The position numbers were made by a program, and so were the translations under genes. From contig NC_007511.1 of assembly GCF_000012945.1 (NCBI RefSeq), forward strand, positions 1,054,001 to 1,118,000: a DNA stretch of 64,000 nucleotides. Direction: 5' to 3'. Numbering within the stretch: the stretch's first letter is position 1; every line of letters begins with the position of its first letter. Origin of the DNA: Burkholderia lata (GTDB lineage Bacteria > Pseudomonadota > Gammaproteobacteria > Burkholderiales > Burkholderiaceae). Shown here one piece after another: positions 51,597-60,274 of the stretch. The notes beneath the pieces are model-generated. The model had not been told where the DNA came from. It saw only the letters and a program-made list of their open reading frames with translations, and did not search any database.

Positions 51597-52120
51597 TTGT
51601 GTTTGTTTGGAAGCGTTTCGCAATGCTATTCGTCGTCGGGTTGCTGTTGACACTGGCGGGTTGCTCAGATGCAGATGAGAGCAATCCGTCAGATGTGAGC
51701 GGCTACAACTATACCGACTACTACATCGCAGGATTTCGTGTCGGGAATGAAGGTCAAGATCTTTGGGCGGGCGGGCCAAACATTTTTCCGAAACGGCATG
51801 GCGAGTCTCGCTCTGGTGGTGGGGGGGGAATGTGTTGCATCAGTATCCCTTCCAAATGGCGTCCTGACATGAAGCTCGTGGTCAAGTGGCGACGCGACAC
51901 GCATCCCTACGACGACGATCGAAGCGGTGATCAGTGGCTTACTGCGATCACGGAAGTTCCGCCATATGGACCGCGTACCGCTGGCTTCGTAGTGCACTTC
52001 CTGTCTCGCGACCGAATTCGTATCCAGATTCGTGATGAGAAAGGGGGCCTCCGCAGAATCGACGACCAAGACCCCTACATCGTGCAGGGTGCACTCGACC
52101 CGGAATTGAACAAGAAGTAA
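51593..52120 (+). CDS. DUF3304-type lipoprotein, putative Tle1 immunity protein, copy 2
   Basis: This 175-residue paralogue of copy 1 has the same lipobox (Cys24, LAGC). The first ~100 residues are almost identical, followed by a divergent C-terminal half (RRDTHPYDDDRSGDQWLTAI, then IQIRDEKGGLRRIDDQDPYI). The conserved part presumably holds the fold and export signals, and the variable half the effector specificity. Its ATGA overlap is with a chimeric remnant frame rather than an intact gene. It directly precedes the intact effector gene and is therefore the better candidate for its cognate immunity protein. Confidence 0.8.
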   Translation: MIVFVWKRFAMLFVVGLLLTLAGCSDADESNPSDVSGYNYTDYYIAGFRVGNEGQDLWAGGPNIFPKRHGESRSGGGGGMCCISIPSKWRPDMKLVVKWRRDTHPYDDDRSGDQWLTAITEVPPYGPRTAGFVVHFLSRDRIRIQIRDEKGGLRRIDDQDPYIVQGALDPELNKK

Positions 52121-52167
52121 GGAGAAGATGCGATGAGTGAGATCCGTTGGCCCGAACCATTCAACGA
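51593..52167 (+). repeat. Tandem duplication, unit 2
   Basis: This is the partner of unit 1 (50973-51541). It contains copy 2 of the lipoprotein gene and runs into the intact effector gene. Identity is patchy: high at both ends and low in the middle of the C-terminal coding half, which is the pattern of recombination between related but not identical modules. Confidence 0.8.
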
Positions 52168-54508
52168 GCAAGGGCGTTTGTCCGAAGGGGCTGCTGCCCA
52201 ATCAATGGGCAAGAGTGCCTTGGCCGGGGAAACGCCAGGTTGCCCACAGACGCTACATGTCAATTTGTTCTTTGACGGCACGAATAACAATCTGGAAGAG
52301 GACATAAAGAGCGCGGAAAGGCCCACGCATAGCAACGTCGCAAGGTTGTTCAACGCGTGTAGTTACAACTACGCGGATGGGGAGTATCGGTTCTACGTGC
52401 CTGGTGTTGGTACTCCATTTCCTGAAATCGGTGAGAAAGAATTCACCGCGAAGGGTAAGGCATTCGCCGCTGGTTTCGGCATGCGCGTCGCGTGGGGGTA
52501 CACTCGCTTGCTGAACGCTGTGCATGAGGCGATAGTGGGCGACATCCTGTTGTATGACCCTGATGCTCGCGCACTATGCTCGCTAATCGACGATGAGGTC
52601 ATCGCGACCAACGGAACTGTAGTTTCAGCCGTCACGAACATAGCTAAGACCAGCCGCATTGCAGGAGTAGCGGCAAGTAGTCCTATGTTTTACTACGGAT
52701 ACAAGGTTCGATCGAAGCTTGAGCGATTACATGGGGAGCTGTCGGCGCTTCAAAGGAAGCACAGCAGCCCGGGCGGGCAGCTCAACCGGTCGATCAAGAA
52801 GGTGTGGGTTAACGTTTTCGGCTTTTCTCGAGGTGCCGCAGGCGCGCGGGTGTTCGTGAATCGTCTCATTAACACATGGGCGCCAGGTGGAAAGATCGCT
52901 GGTGCGATTCCGTACGAAGTCAATTTCCTGGGGATCTTCGACACTGTCGCATCGGTTGGCATACCCGATACCGCTACGGCGGCGATCAATCGGGTGGAAC
53001 TCGATGGGCATTGGGCATGGACGTCAAGGGGGGCGCTCAACGTTCCCATATCGGTCAAGAAATGTGTGCACTTCTTCTCGATCCACGAACAGAGGATGAG
53101 CTTTCCGCTCGATTCCATTCGGGAGCGGCAGATATATCCAATAGGCGAACCTCGTAGGATCGAGATTGCTTACCCCGGGGTGCATTCTGACGTCGGCGGT
53201 GGTTATCCCGTTGGTGACCAGGGTAAATCGAGAGCGGGAGAAGGTAGTAAGCTCAGCCAGATTGCCTTGCACAATATGTACATTGAGGCGCTGAAGGCTG
53301 GGGTGCCACTGTTGACAGGAAATGATAAAAATCCGCTTCCGAAGGTTGTAGGGCAAGATTTTCGGATTTCTTCAGCAGTCGTCCACGCCTTTAACGACTG
53401 GTTGTCGACTGTCAATCAGAAGCCGCTCGACAGCGTTGAAACGGCGTTGCGTATTGGCATGGGGCAATCTCTCGCGTGGCGGACGCTGCGAGCGGATGTA
53501 GGCAATTCTCATACATACATTACGTCTCAGGAGTTCTTTCGCCGCGCGCGGGAGGATCAGGTCACCCCGTACGGACTGGAAAAGCGCCTCGAGAAAAAGG
53601 GATCATCAGCTCGGCTTGACGGCCTGAAGCGTGAAAAGCGCGAGCTCGAAATTCGAAAGAATACCCTCGAGGCCGCAGCGCTTGGAACGATCCGAAACCC
53701 CCTCGAGTCGAATGTGTTTAAAAAGCGAGCCGAGCAACTTGCCGAGCAAATCAAGAAGAAGGATAAGGAGATACTTGAGGCTGCGGCAGATAACGGAAAG
53801 GAAAGTCGGCCTGGAGAGGGGGCGACGGACATCACCACCAATGACAAGACCGACCTTCTCGAGGCGGCCGAGGAATTTCGGCTCGTTCTAGCATATTTGC
53901 GCCCCGATCAGCGAACGCGCTTGCAGGTGTACTGGTCGCAGGCGCCGGCGAAAGCAGTCAAGATGGGGAGCGGGCTCTTCTCGGCAGAGATTTTCATATC
54001 ACAGAACCCCAACGCCTACTATTTGACCGTCGATCGAAAGGACGCGGGTTCTCACCGACGACAAGGTTCGAACACCGTTTGGTTGGGCGATCGCGATCTC
54101 GCCATCCAACTCCTCGGCGCTGTCGCTGCCTACCAGCCGGTCTTGGACTTCGTGCTGGCTCCGGAAACGCAGATGTTGCCGTTTCTACTTGAACACACGT
54201 CCGACGAGGCTGTGCGGAAGCTCTCGCCAGCCGTCGTGCGCCTAATGGACGATTACGTACACGACAGCCGCGCCTGGTTTCGCGTTCCGTATTTTCACGA
54301 ATATTCACCAGGCGGCTATGGATGGGCGCGCACGTTCTTTGTCGGCAATGATAGGCGTGTCCGTAACCTCGGTCTTACGGATCAAGCCACAGCCGTTGCT
54401 GCATCACGAGAGCAGAAAGCGGCGGCGGATCGCGGCAAGTTCGTCGTCGAGCGGTCGAGGACGTTGCCGCCCCCGGTGAAAGTCGACTTCAGCACTTTTC
54501 CGCGCTAG
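52133..54508 (+). CDS. Tle1-family type VI phospholipase effector (DUF2235)
   Basis: This 791-residue antibacterial lipase has the DUF2235/Tle1 alpha/beta hydrolase domain: LHVNLFFDGTNNNLEEDI at the start, the nucleophile elbow GFSRG (Ser232), the aspartate in LGIFDTVAS (Asp270) and the histidine in YPGVHSDVGGGYP (His351). Tle1 enzymes cleave phospholipids (PLA2 type) in the target's membrane. The C-terminal half contains a charged coiled-coil stretch (residues ~530-600) and a second domain that may bind membranes or the adaptor. No signal peptide; it is delivered by VgrG and needs a periplasmic immunity protein. Base composition is less GC-rich than the flanking core genes, suggesting transfer. 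Confidence 0.9.
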   Translation: MSEIRWPEPFNEQGRLSEGAAAQSMGKSALAGETPGCPQTLHVNLFFDGTNNNLEEDIKSAERPTHSNVARLFNACSYNYADGEYRFYVPGVGTPFPEIGEKEFTAKGKAFAAGFGMRVAWGYTRLLNAVHEAIVGDILLYDPDARALCSLIDDEVIATNGTVVSAVTNIAKTSRIAGVAASSPMFYYGYKVRSKLERLHGELSALQRKHSSPGGQLNRSIKKVWVNVFGFSRGAAGARVFVNRLINTWAPGGKIAGAIPYEVNFLGIFDTVASVGIPDTATAAINRVELDGHWAWTSRGALNVPISVKKCVHFFSIHEQRMSFPLDSIRERQIYPIGEPRRIEIAYPGVHSDVGGGYPVGDQGKSRAGEGSKLSQIALHNMYIEALKAGVPLLTGNDKNPLPKVVGQDFRISSAVVHAFNDWLSTVNQKPLDSVETALRIGMGQSLAWRTLRADVGNSHTYITSQEFFRRAREDQVTPYGLEKRLEKKGSSARLDGLKREKRELEIRKNTLEAAALGTIRNPLESNVFKKRAEQLAEQIKKKDKEILEAAADNGKESRPGEGATDITTNDKTDLLEAAEEFRLVLAYLRPDQRTRLQVYWSQAPAKAVKMGSGLFSAEIFISQNPNAYYLTVDRKDAGSHRRQGSNTVWLGDRDLAIQLLGAVAAYQPVLDFVLAPETQMLPFLLEHTSDEAVRKLSPAVVRLMDDYVHDSRAWFRVPYFHEYSPGGYGWARTFFVGNDRRVRNLGLTDQATAVAASREQKAAADRGKFVVERSRTLPPPVKVDFSTFPR

Positions 54509-54533
54509 TGAGCGCGCTCCTACGAATAGCACC

Positions 54534-54815
54534 ATGTCAATCAGCATCGCAGTCGTCGGGGACGCAACCGACCATGGCGGCCGGATCATTACCGGCTCTG
54601 ATACGCACAAGATCGGCGGCAAGAAAATAGCCCGTCTGCACGATCTGGTCGACTGTCCGGAAACCTATCCGGACGGGCGTCCGCACGGCATCAACAAGAT
54701 TATCGAAGCCCATCCGACGCTTAGCGTCGGCGGGCGTTACGTGGCATTGCACGGGCATCGCACCGAGTGCGGCTGCCGGCTGATTGCGACTTCGACAGCC
54801 AAGGTAGGGCGCTAG
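54534..54815 (+). CDS. PAAR-repeat spike-tip protein
   Basis: This 93-residue PAAR protein sharpens the VgrG spike. It shows TDHGGRIITGSDTHKIGGKK then IARLHDLVDCPE, and the second half HPTLSVGGRYVALHGHRTEC with GC, giving the His/Cys metal-binding tip residues. It carries no extension, so it is a plain tip. It closes the effector module, 2 bp before tssL. Confidence 0.9.
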   Translation: MSISIAVVGDATDHGGRIITGSDTHKIGGKKIARLHDLVDCPETYPDGRPHGINKIIEAHPTLSVGGRYVALHGHRTECGCRLIATSTAKVGR

Positions 54816-54817
54816 TT

Positions 54818-56122
54818 ATGTCGACACCAAGGAAATCCAGTACGCCGTTTGGCGTCGCGCACACTCCCGCGAATGGCGAGGAAGCATTGGAGAAAGCGCT
54901 GAACCGGGAGGGCGATACACCTGTCAGTCAGGATATTGCACCTCCCGAAGTTTTCGAGCAGCGTCTGGCCAAGGTCAAGGCCGCTTCGAATCCCTTGCTC
55001 GAGGCATCGCGCGTCTTGCTGCGTGCGCAGGCCGACATGCCCGAAACGTTCGAGTCGAAAGATGCAACCGTGTTGTTACGGACGCTTCTCGTGGAAGAGG
55101 TCCGCGTGTTCGAGAGACTATGCGAACAGGCCAATATTCGACGCGACCACATGATCGGCGCGAGCTACTGTCTGTGTACGGCACTCGACGAAGCGGTAGC
55201 GCAAACCGCATGGGGCAAGAATGGCTCATCGGCGATCGAATGGATCAATGGCGGTCTTGCGACCACTTTCCACGGAGACCTCAAGGGTGGCGACAAGGTC
55301 TATCTTCTGATTGGCCGCTTGCTGGAGGATCCGGATGAGCACCGGGACATCCTTCAAGTGATTTACCGGATTCTCAGTCTCGGCTTCGAAGGACGCTACC
55401 GAGGCGTGGCTGATGGCCCGCGCAAGCACGACGCGATTCGTCAACGGCTCTACAACGTGATTACATCGCAGCGCGAACCCGTACCGCTGACGCTATCGCC
55501 CCACTGGCAATCGACCGCGCATGGCAAGCGCTTGTCGTTCACCGATTTTCCGGTATGGATCACCGTCACGGTCTTGTCGGTGATCCTGCTCGGACTGTTC
55601 GGATGGTTCAAGTACGAACTGTTTAGCCGCAGCGCGGACATCCAGAAGCAGATTGTCGACATCGCCCGCATGACACCACCGCCTGCGCCGCCACGGCAAT
55701 TGCACCTCAAGCAATTGCTCAAGGATGAAATCGCGGCCGGCACGGTCAGTGTCGACGAGGATGCCCGCCACAGCGCCGTCACGTTCCGCGGCGACGCGAT
55801 GTTCAAGCCCGGCGGGGCTTCGGTTCAGGCATCGATGAATCCGCTGATCTTGAAGATCGCGGGCGAGGTCGCCAAGGTGCCGGGCAAGGTCACGATCATC
55901 GGCTACACGGACAACGTTCCGATTCGCAGCCGGCATTTCGCATCGAATCAGGTGCTGTCGGAAGAGCGCGCCATCCAGGTCATGCAGATGCTGCAAGCCG
56001 CGGGGGTGCCGGCAAGCCGGCTCGAAGCCGTCGGCAAGGGCGATACCGATCCGGTTGGCGACAACCGAACTGCGCAGGGACGTGCGCAAAACCGCCGCGT
56101 CGAGATCGACGTCGCACGATAA
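54818..56122 (+). CDS. tssL: Type VI secretion membrane protein TssL with C-terminal OmpA-like domain
   Basis: This 434-residue protein has the DotU/IcmH cytoplasmic domain (SNPLLEASRVLLRAQADMPE, then SYCLCTALDEAVAQTAWGKN, IYRILSLGFEGRYRGVADG). One transmembrane segment follows (FPVWITVTVLSVILLGLFGW), then a periplasmic OmpA-like peptidoglycan-binding domain (YTDNVPIRSRHFASNQVLSE with the Asp and Arg of the binding site, ending AQNRRVEIDVAR). It anchors the TssJLM complex in the cell wall. An upstream in-frame start lies within the PAAR gene; MSTPRKSS is preferred. Confidence 0.95.
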   Translation: MSTPRKSSTPFGVAHTPANGEEALEKALNREGDTPVSQDIAPPEVFEQRLAKVKAASNPLLEASRVLLRAQADMPETFESKDATVLLRTLLVEEVRVFERLCEQANIRRDHMIGASYCLCTALDEAVAQTAWGKNGSSAIEWINGGLATTFHGDLKGGDKVYLLIGRLLEDPDEHRDILQVIYRILSLGFEGRYRGVADGPRKHDAIRQRLYNVITSQREPVPLTLSPHWQSTAHGKRLSFTDFPVWITVTVLSVILLGLFGWFKYELFSRSADIQKQIVDIARMTPPPAPPRQLHLKQLLKDEIAAGTVSVDEDARHSAVTFRGDAMFKPGGASVQASMNPLILKIAGEVAKVPGKVTIIGYTDNVPIRSRHFASNQVLSEERAIQVMQMLQAAGVPASRLEAVGKGDTDPVGDNRTAQGRAQNRRVEIDVAR

Positions 56123-56147
56123 GCCAGATCCGTTTCCGGAATAACAC

Positions 56148-59100
56148 ATGAAGAAGTTCCAGTTCCTGTCGTTTCTGGCCTCGCGCCAGTTCCTCGCGTT
56201 CCTTGCACTGATCGTCGTTGCATTGGTGATCTGGTTCGTCGGCCCGTTTTTCGCGTTCGGCGGGCTCAAGCCGCTCGCCAGTGCCGGCATGCGTGTGCTG
56301 CTGATCGCGCTGTTGCTCGCCGGCGTGTTGCTCTGGCTCGTGGGCTGGTCGACGATCGTCGTGTTTGCCGCATTGCTTTGCTTGTTGATCTGGTATGCGG
56401 CACCGCTGCTCTCGTTCGGTCATGTGGCGCCGTTCGAGGCGGTGTCGGCTCGGCTCACCGCGATCGCGCTGGTGGCGGGCGCTTTCGTTCTTTTCGGGAT
56501 GTTCCGTCTGTGGCAGAAGATGCGGGAAGACGATGCGTTCCTGAAGAAGATGCTGCGCATGGACCGCCGCAAGGATGATTCACCCGCTGCACCGCGCTTG
56601 CGTCAAGTCGAAGGGATCATGACGAGCGCGCTCGCGCGTCTCAAATCGATGCGTACCGGCGCGCGAGGTCCTGGCAAGCTGTTCCAGGGCAAGCGCTATT
56701 TGTACGAACTGCCCTGGTACATCACGCTCGGCTCGCAAGGGTCCGGCAAGACCAGCGTACTGACGAACGGCGGATTGGTGTTTCCCGTTGCAGAGCAGAT
56801 GCAGCGCGCGACCGGCGCACCGATCGGTGACGCCGCCGCGGTGGAATGGTGGATGACCAATGACGCGGTGCTGATCGACACGGCCGGCTACTACGCGCAT
56901 CACGGCATGTCGACGGCCGAGGACGTCGACGCGCCCGTCTCGGAAACGGGAAAGCCGGCAACCGGCGTTCCGGGCAAGGACGGCGCCGATACCGGGCCGG
57001 CTGCGGAGGGCGCCGAAGACGATGCGAAGCGCAATGAGGCGTCGCAATCGAAAGCCGCCGCCGTGTCCGCAGCCAGCGGCTCTGCCGTTCCGCCCGGTCA
57101 AGGTGCGGGGGAACGCCGGCAGAAGGTCGATCGTGCGGAATGGTTCGGATTTCTGGGCATGCTGCGCCGGCATCGGCCTCGCGCGCCGATCAACGGTGCG
57201 TTGTTGACGATCGATCTCGCCACGTTGGCGGGCGCCGACGAACAGGCGCGAGTGGCTGAGGCTGCCATGTTGCGCGCGCGGCTGGCCGAACTGAGGCAGG
57301 AACTGGGTATTCGCTTTCCTGTTTATGTGATGGTCACGAAGATGGACCGTCTGACGGGTTTCGCCGAGTGTTTCGGGACGCTGACGGCCGAGGGGAGAGT
57401 GCAGGCATGGGGCTTCACGCTTCCGTATGGCAAGGAAACGGTTGCGAAGGAAGGCGTGCGCGAGCGCTGCCGCGCCGAGCTTGCCGAACTCGCACAACGG
57501 CTCGGCGGTTCGATTGATACCCATCTTCAGGATGAGTACGATCCCCGCAAGCGCCGGTCGCTTGCGGCATTGCCCGAGGAATTTTCGGCGCTGCTCGAAC
57601 CGCTGCTCGACCTGATCGATCGGGTATTTCTCGACTCACGGTACGACGATACCCAACTCCACTCGACGTTGCGCGGCGTGTATTTCACGAGTGCGCGGCA
57701 ACGGGGCAGCGAGATCGTCGCGGAGCGCGGTACAGTCGTTCAACGCCTTCTGTCGACCCAGGACCACGCTCCCGTGTCGTCGGTACGCGCCGAAGGCAAC
57801 CAGGGCTTCTTCCTGCATGACCTCCTGACTCGCGTCGTGTTCCCGGAAGCGCATCTGGTGAGGCCCAACCTGCGCTGGGAATACCGCTACCGGCTGTTGC
57901 GCCTGATCGGCCACACATTGGCGCTGCTGGTGTTCGTGTGGCTGGCCATCGGCCTGCGTGCAAGCTTCGGCAACAACGGCGACTATCTCGATGCAATCGG
58001 CCGCAAGGTGAAGGCGCTCACGACCCGCGTCACCCAACTCTACAAGGAACCCAAGCCGGAATCGGTGCCCGACACGCTGACCGAGGCCCGCTATCTGGCG
58101 ACCTTCCCGGGGCTGGACCTGTCGAATCCGGACAGTACGTGGCGCTACGGTCTCTATACGCCAGCGGACATCGCCACCGAAAGCCGCCATGCGTACGACG
58201 CCCTCGAGGACAACCTGCTGCTGCCGCAGATCGTGTACCGCCTGGAAGACGTCATGTCCGGTGCGATCGCCAGCAAGGCTCCAAAGGCGGCCTACGATGC
58301 GCTGCGTGTCTACCTGATGTTGTACGACAAGGCGAAGTTCAACGCCGCGGACGTCAAGGCCTGGGTGCTTGACGACTGGGCGAAGACCGACAGCGCGGCG
58401 GTTTTCGGTGGACGTGCGTCGATGATCGACCACGTGCAGCAGCTTTTCTCCGGAGAGCGCGTGGTGCAATCGCCGCTGATTCGCAACGATGCGCTGGTGC
58501 AGCAGGCGCGCGCGTTTCTCGACGGCAGCAACGCAACCGATCGCCTTTATCAGCGTGCGAAGGCGGCGATGCTCAAGGAAGCGCCCGACGAGTTTACGCT
58601 CCTGCGCGCGGTCGGCCCGCAGGCCGGCACGGTGTTCACGCGGGCGAGCGACGCACCATTGTCGCGTGGCGTGGCGGGGCTTTTCACGTTCGACGGCTAT
58701 CGGAATCTGTTCGACAAGCGCTTGCCCGAATTCGTGCAGATCGCGCGAGATGACGATGCGTGGGTGATGGGGCGCTCGTATCTGGCGGGTTCGTCGGATT
58801 TGGCTCAAAAAAAAACGGCTGAGATCGTGAGCAACGCGACTGGCGTGGACGATGCGCTGACCGACGCGGTCCGTCGCGAATACCTGATGGAATATGCGCA
58901 GCAGTGGGACGCGTTTCTCAACGACATCCGGACCGTGAGCGGCACGAGCCTTGCGTTCAATCTGAAGGTGCTGGGCAGCTTCGCGGCGCCTGATTCGCCG
59001 CTCGTGCGGCTTGCGCGGGCAGCCGTGCACGAGACGACGCTCACGCAGGCGATGGCTGTGTCGGACGGGGCGCTGCTGCAGCGAGCCGCCGACCAGCTCA

Positions 59101-60257
59101 ATCAGAAGGCGGACAAGGCGTTGGGCATTCGAGCATCGGAGCGCGTTGAACGGGAACTCGTCGACAATCACTTTGCGGCGCTGCGCGAGGTCGTAACCGG
59201 GAGCGTGGATGCGCAATCCGATACACGGCCAGCCGCCACGCAGGCGGACAAGACGGGGCTGGACGGCGTCACCAACCTGCTGAACGACTATTACACGGCG
59301 CTCACGGTTGCCGACAATGCGTTGTCGAACAACAGCATGCCACCGGCGAGCGACGTAGCCGCGAAACTGAAAATGGCGGCCGACACGATGCCCGCACCGT
59401 TCCGCGCGGTATTGCTGCAGCTTGCCTCCGATGGCTCGCGCGAAGTCAATCAAGGCATCGGCCAATTGCTGTCGCGTCAGATGCAGGCGGTGGTCGGCGA
59501 CACATGCCGGCTGATTGTCGAGGGTAACTATCCGTTTTCGCCGGACAGCAAGCGCGATGTCAGCATCGACGATTTCACCCGGGTGTTTGCACAAGGGGGC
59601 TTGATCGATGACTTCTTCACGAAAACGCTTGCACCGTTCGTCGACACAGCCGCGAAGCCTTGGCGCTACCGGACGCTGCCGGGCGCGACCGAACCCATGC
59701 AGGGGCCAGACCTGGAGCCGTTCGAGCATGCGAAGGCCATCCGCGACGTCTTCTTCAACGATCCCGGCCGCAAGCAGATGACGTGGAAGGCCGACATCCG
59801 GATTCCCGAACTCGATCCGACGATCATGAGTCTCTCGCTCGACATCGACGGACAGACGACGCTTTACCAACATGGTCCTGTTGCGCCTTTCACTGTCACA
59901 TGGCCGGGGCCGCGCGGCGGCGTCCACACGGAAATCACGGCCAGCCCGCGGATTCGGCCGGATACGTCGACGATCGCAGCAGACGGACCGTGGGCGTTGA
60001 TGCGCCTGCTCCAGAACGGTCGTGTGGTGGAGACGGCAACGCCGGGCCGCACGCGCATCGCGTTCGGTTTCGACGGTCGTCAGGCAGCACTCGACGTCGC
60101 AAGTGCCGGGAGCGTCGCTAATCCGCTGACGAGTGACGTGCTGAAGACGTTCCGGTGCCCCAGCACGATGTCGGCGTTCAACCTGCCGGATAGTGGCCCG
60201 CCGCCGGGGTTGCCGCGAGGCATGTTGCCGGCAAGCGCGGGTAGCGCTTCCCGCTGA
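56148..60257 (+). CDS. tssM: Type VI secretion membrane protein TssM (IcmF/VasK)
   Basis: This 1369-residue inner-membrane protein has N-terminal transmembrane helices (about residues 12-38, 45-85 and 101-118), a cytoplasmic NTPase-like domain with Walker A GSQGSGKT (195-202), a further membrane helix (LLRLIGHTLALLVFVWLAIG, near residue 590) and a large periplasmic part ending in the TssJ-binding beta region (LFQHGPVAPFTVTWPGPRGG-like). A low-complexity Ala/Glu/Lys insert lies around residues 270-325. An uninterrupted A9 run (58807-58815) encodes QKKT and could slip. It is 25 bp after tssL and 17 bp before a second tssL-like gene. Confidence 0.95.
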   Translation: MKKFQFLSFLASRQFLAFLALIVVALVIWFVGPFFAFGGLKPLASAGMRVLLIALLLAGVLLWLVGWSTIVVFAALLCLLIWYAAPLLSFGHVAPFEAVSARLTAIALVAGAFVLFGMFRLWQKMREDDAFLKKMLRMDRRKDDSPAAPRLRQVEGIMTSALARLKSMRTGARGPGKLFQGKRYLYELPWYITLGSQGSGKTSVLTNGGLVFPVAEQMQRATGAPIGDAAAVEWWMTNDAVLIDTAGYYAHHGMSTAEDVDAPVSETGKPATGVPGKDGADTGPAAEGAEDDAKRNEASQSKAAAVSAASGSAVPPGQGAGERRQKVDRAEWFGFLGMLRRHRPRAPINGALLTIDLATLAGADEQARVAEAAMLRARLAELRQELGIRFPVYVMVTKMDRLTGFAECFGTLTAEGRVQAWGFTLPYGKETVAKEGVRERCRAELAELAQRLGGSIDTHLQDEYDPRKRRSLAALPEEFSALLEPLLDLIDRVFLDSRYDDTQLHSTLRGVYFTSARQRGSEIVAERGTVVQRLLSTQDHAPVSSVRAEGNQGFFLHDLLTRVVFPEAHLVRPNLRWEYRYRLLRLIGHTLALLVFVWLAIGLRASFGNNGDYLDAIGRKVKALTTRVTQLYKEPKPESVPDTLTEARYLATFPGLDLSNPDSTWRYGLYTPADIATESRHAYDALEDNLLLPQIVYRLEDVMSGAIASKAPKAAYDALRVYLMLYDKAKFNAADVKAWVLDDWAKTDSAAVFGGRASMIDHVQQLFSGERVVQSPLIRNDALVQQARAFLDGSNATDRLYQRAKAAMLKEAPDEFTLLRAVGPQAGTVFTRASDAPLSRGVAGLFTFDGYRNLFDKRLPEFVQIARDDDAWVMGRSYLAGSSDLAQKKTAEIVSNATGVDDALTDAVRREYLMEYAQQWDAFLNDIRTVSGTSLAFNLKVLGSFAAPDSPLVRLARAAVHETTLTQAMAVSDGALLQRAADQLNQKADKALGIRASERVERELVDNHFAALREVVTGSVDAQSDTRPAATQADKTGLDGVTNLLNDYYTALTVADNALSNNSMPPASDVAAKLKMAADTMPAPFRAVLLQLASDGSREVNQGIGQLLSRQMQAVVGDTCRLIVEGNYPFSPDSKRDVSIDDFTRVFAQGGLIDDFFTKTLAPFVDTAAKPWRYRTLPGATEPMQGPDLEPFEHAKAIRDVFFNDPGRKQMTWKADIRIPELDPTIMSLSLDIDGQTTLYQHGPVAPFTVTWPGPRGGVHTEITASPRIRPDTSTIAADGPWALMRLLQNGRVVETATPGRTRIAFGFDGRQAALDVASAGSVANPLTSDVLKTFRCPSTMSAFNLPDSGPPPGLPRGMLPASAGSASR
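58807..58815 (+). other. Homopolymeric A9 tract inside tssM
   Basis: Nine consecutive A occur in GC-rich coding DNA (CTC-A9-CGG) inside the periplasmic part of tssM. Such runs invite polymerase slippage, giving frameshifted subpopulations or phase variation of T6SS activity. The frame as read is intact. Confidence 0.5.
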
Positions 60258-60274
60258 ACCAGGAGGGGCGATCG

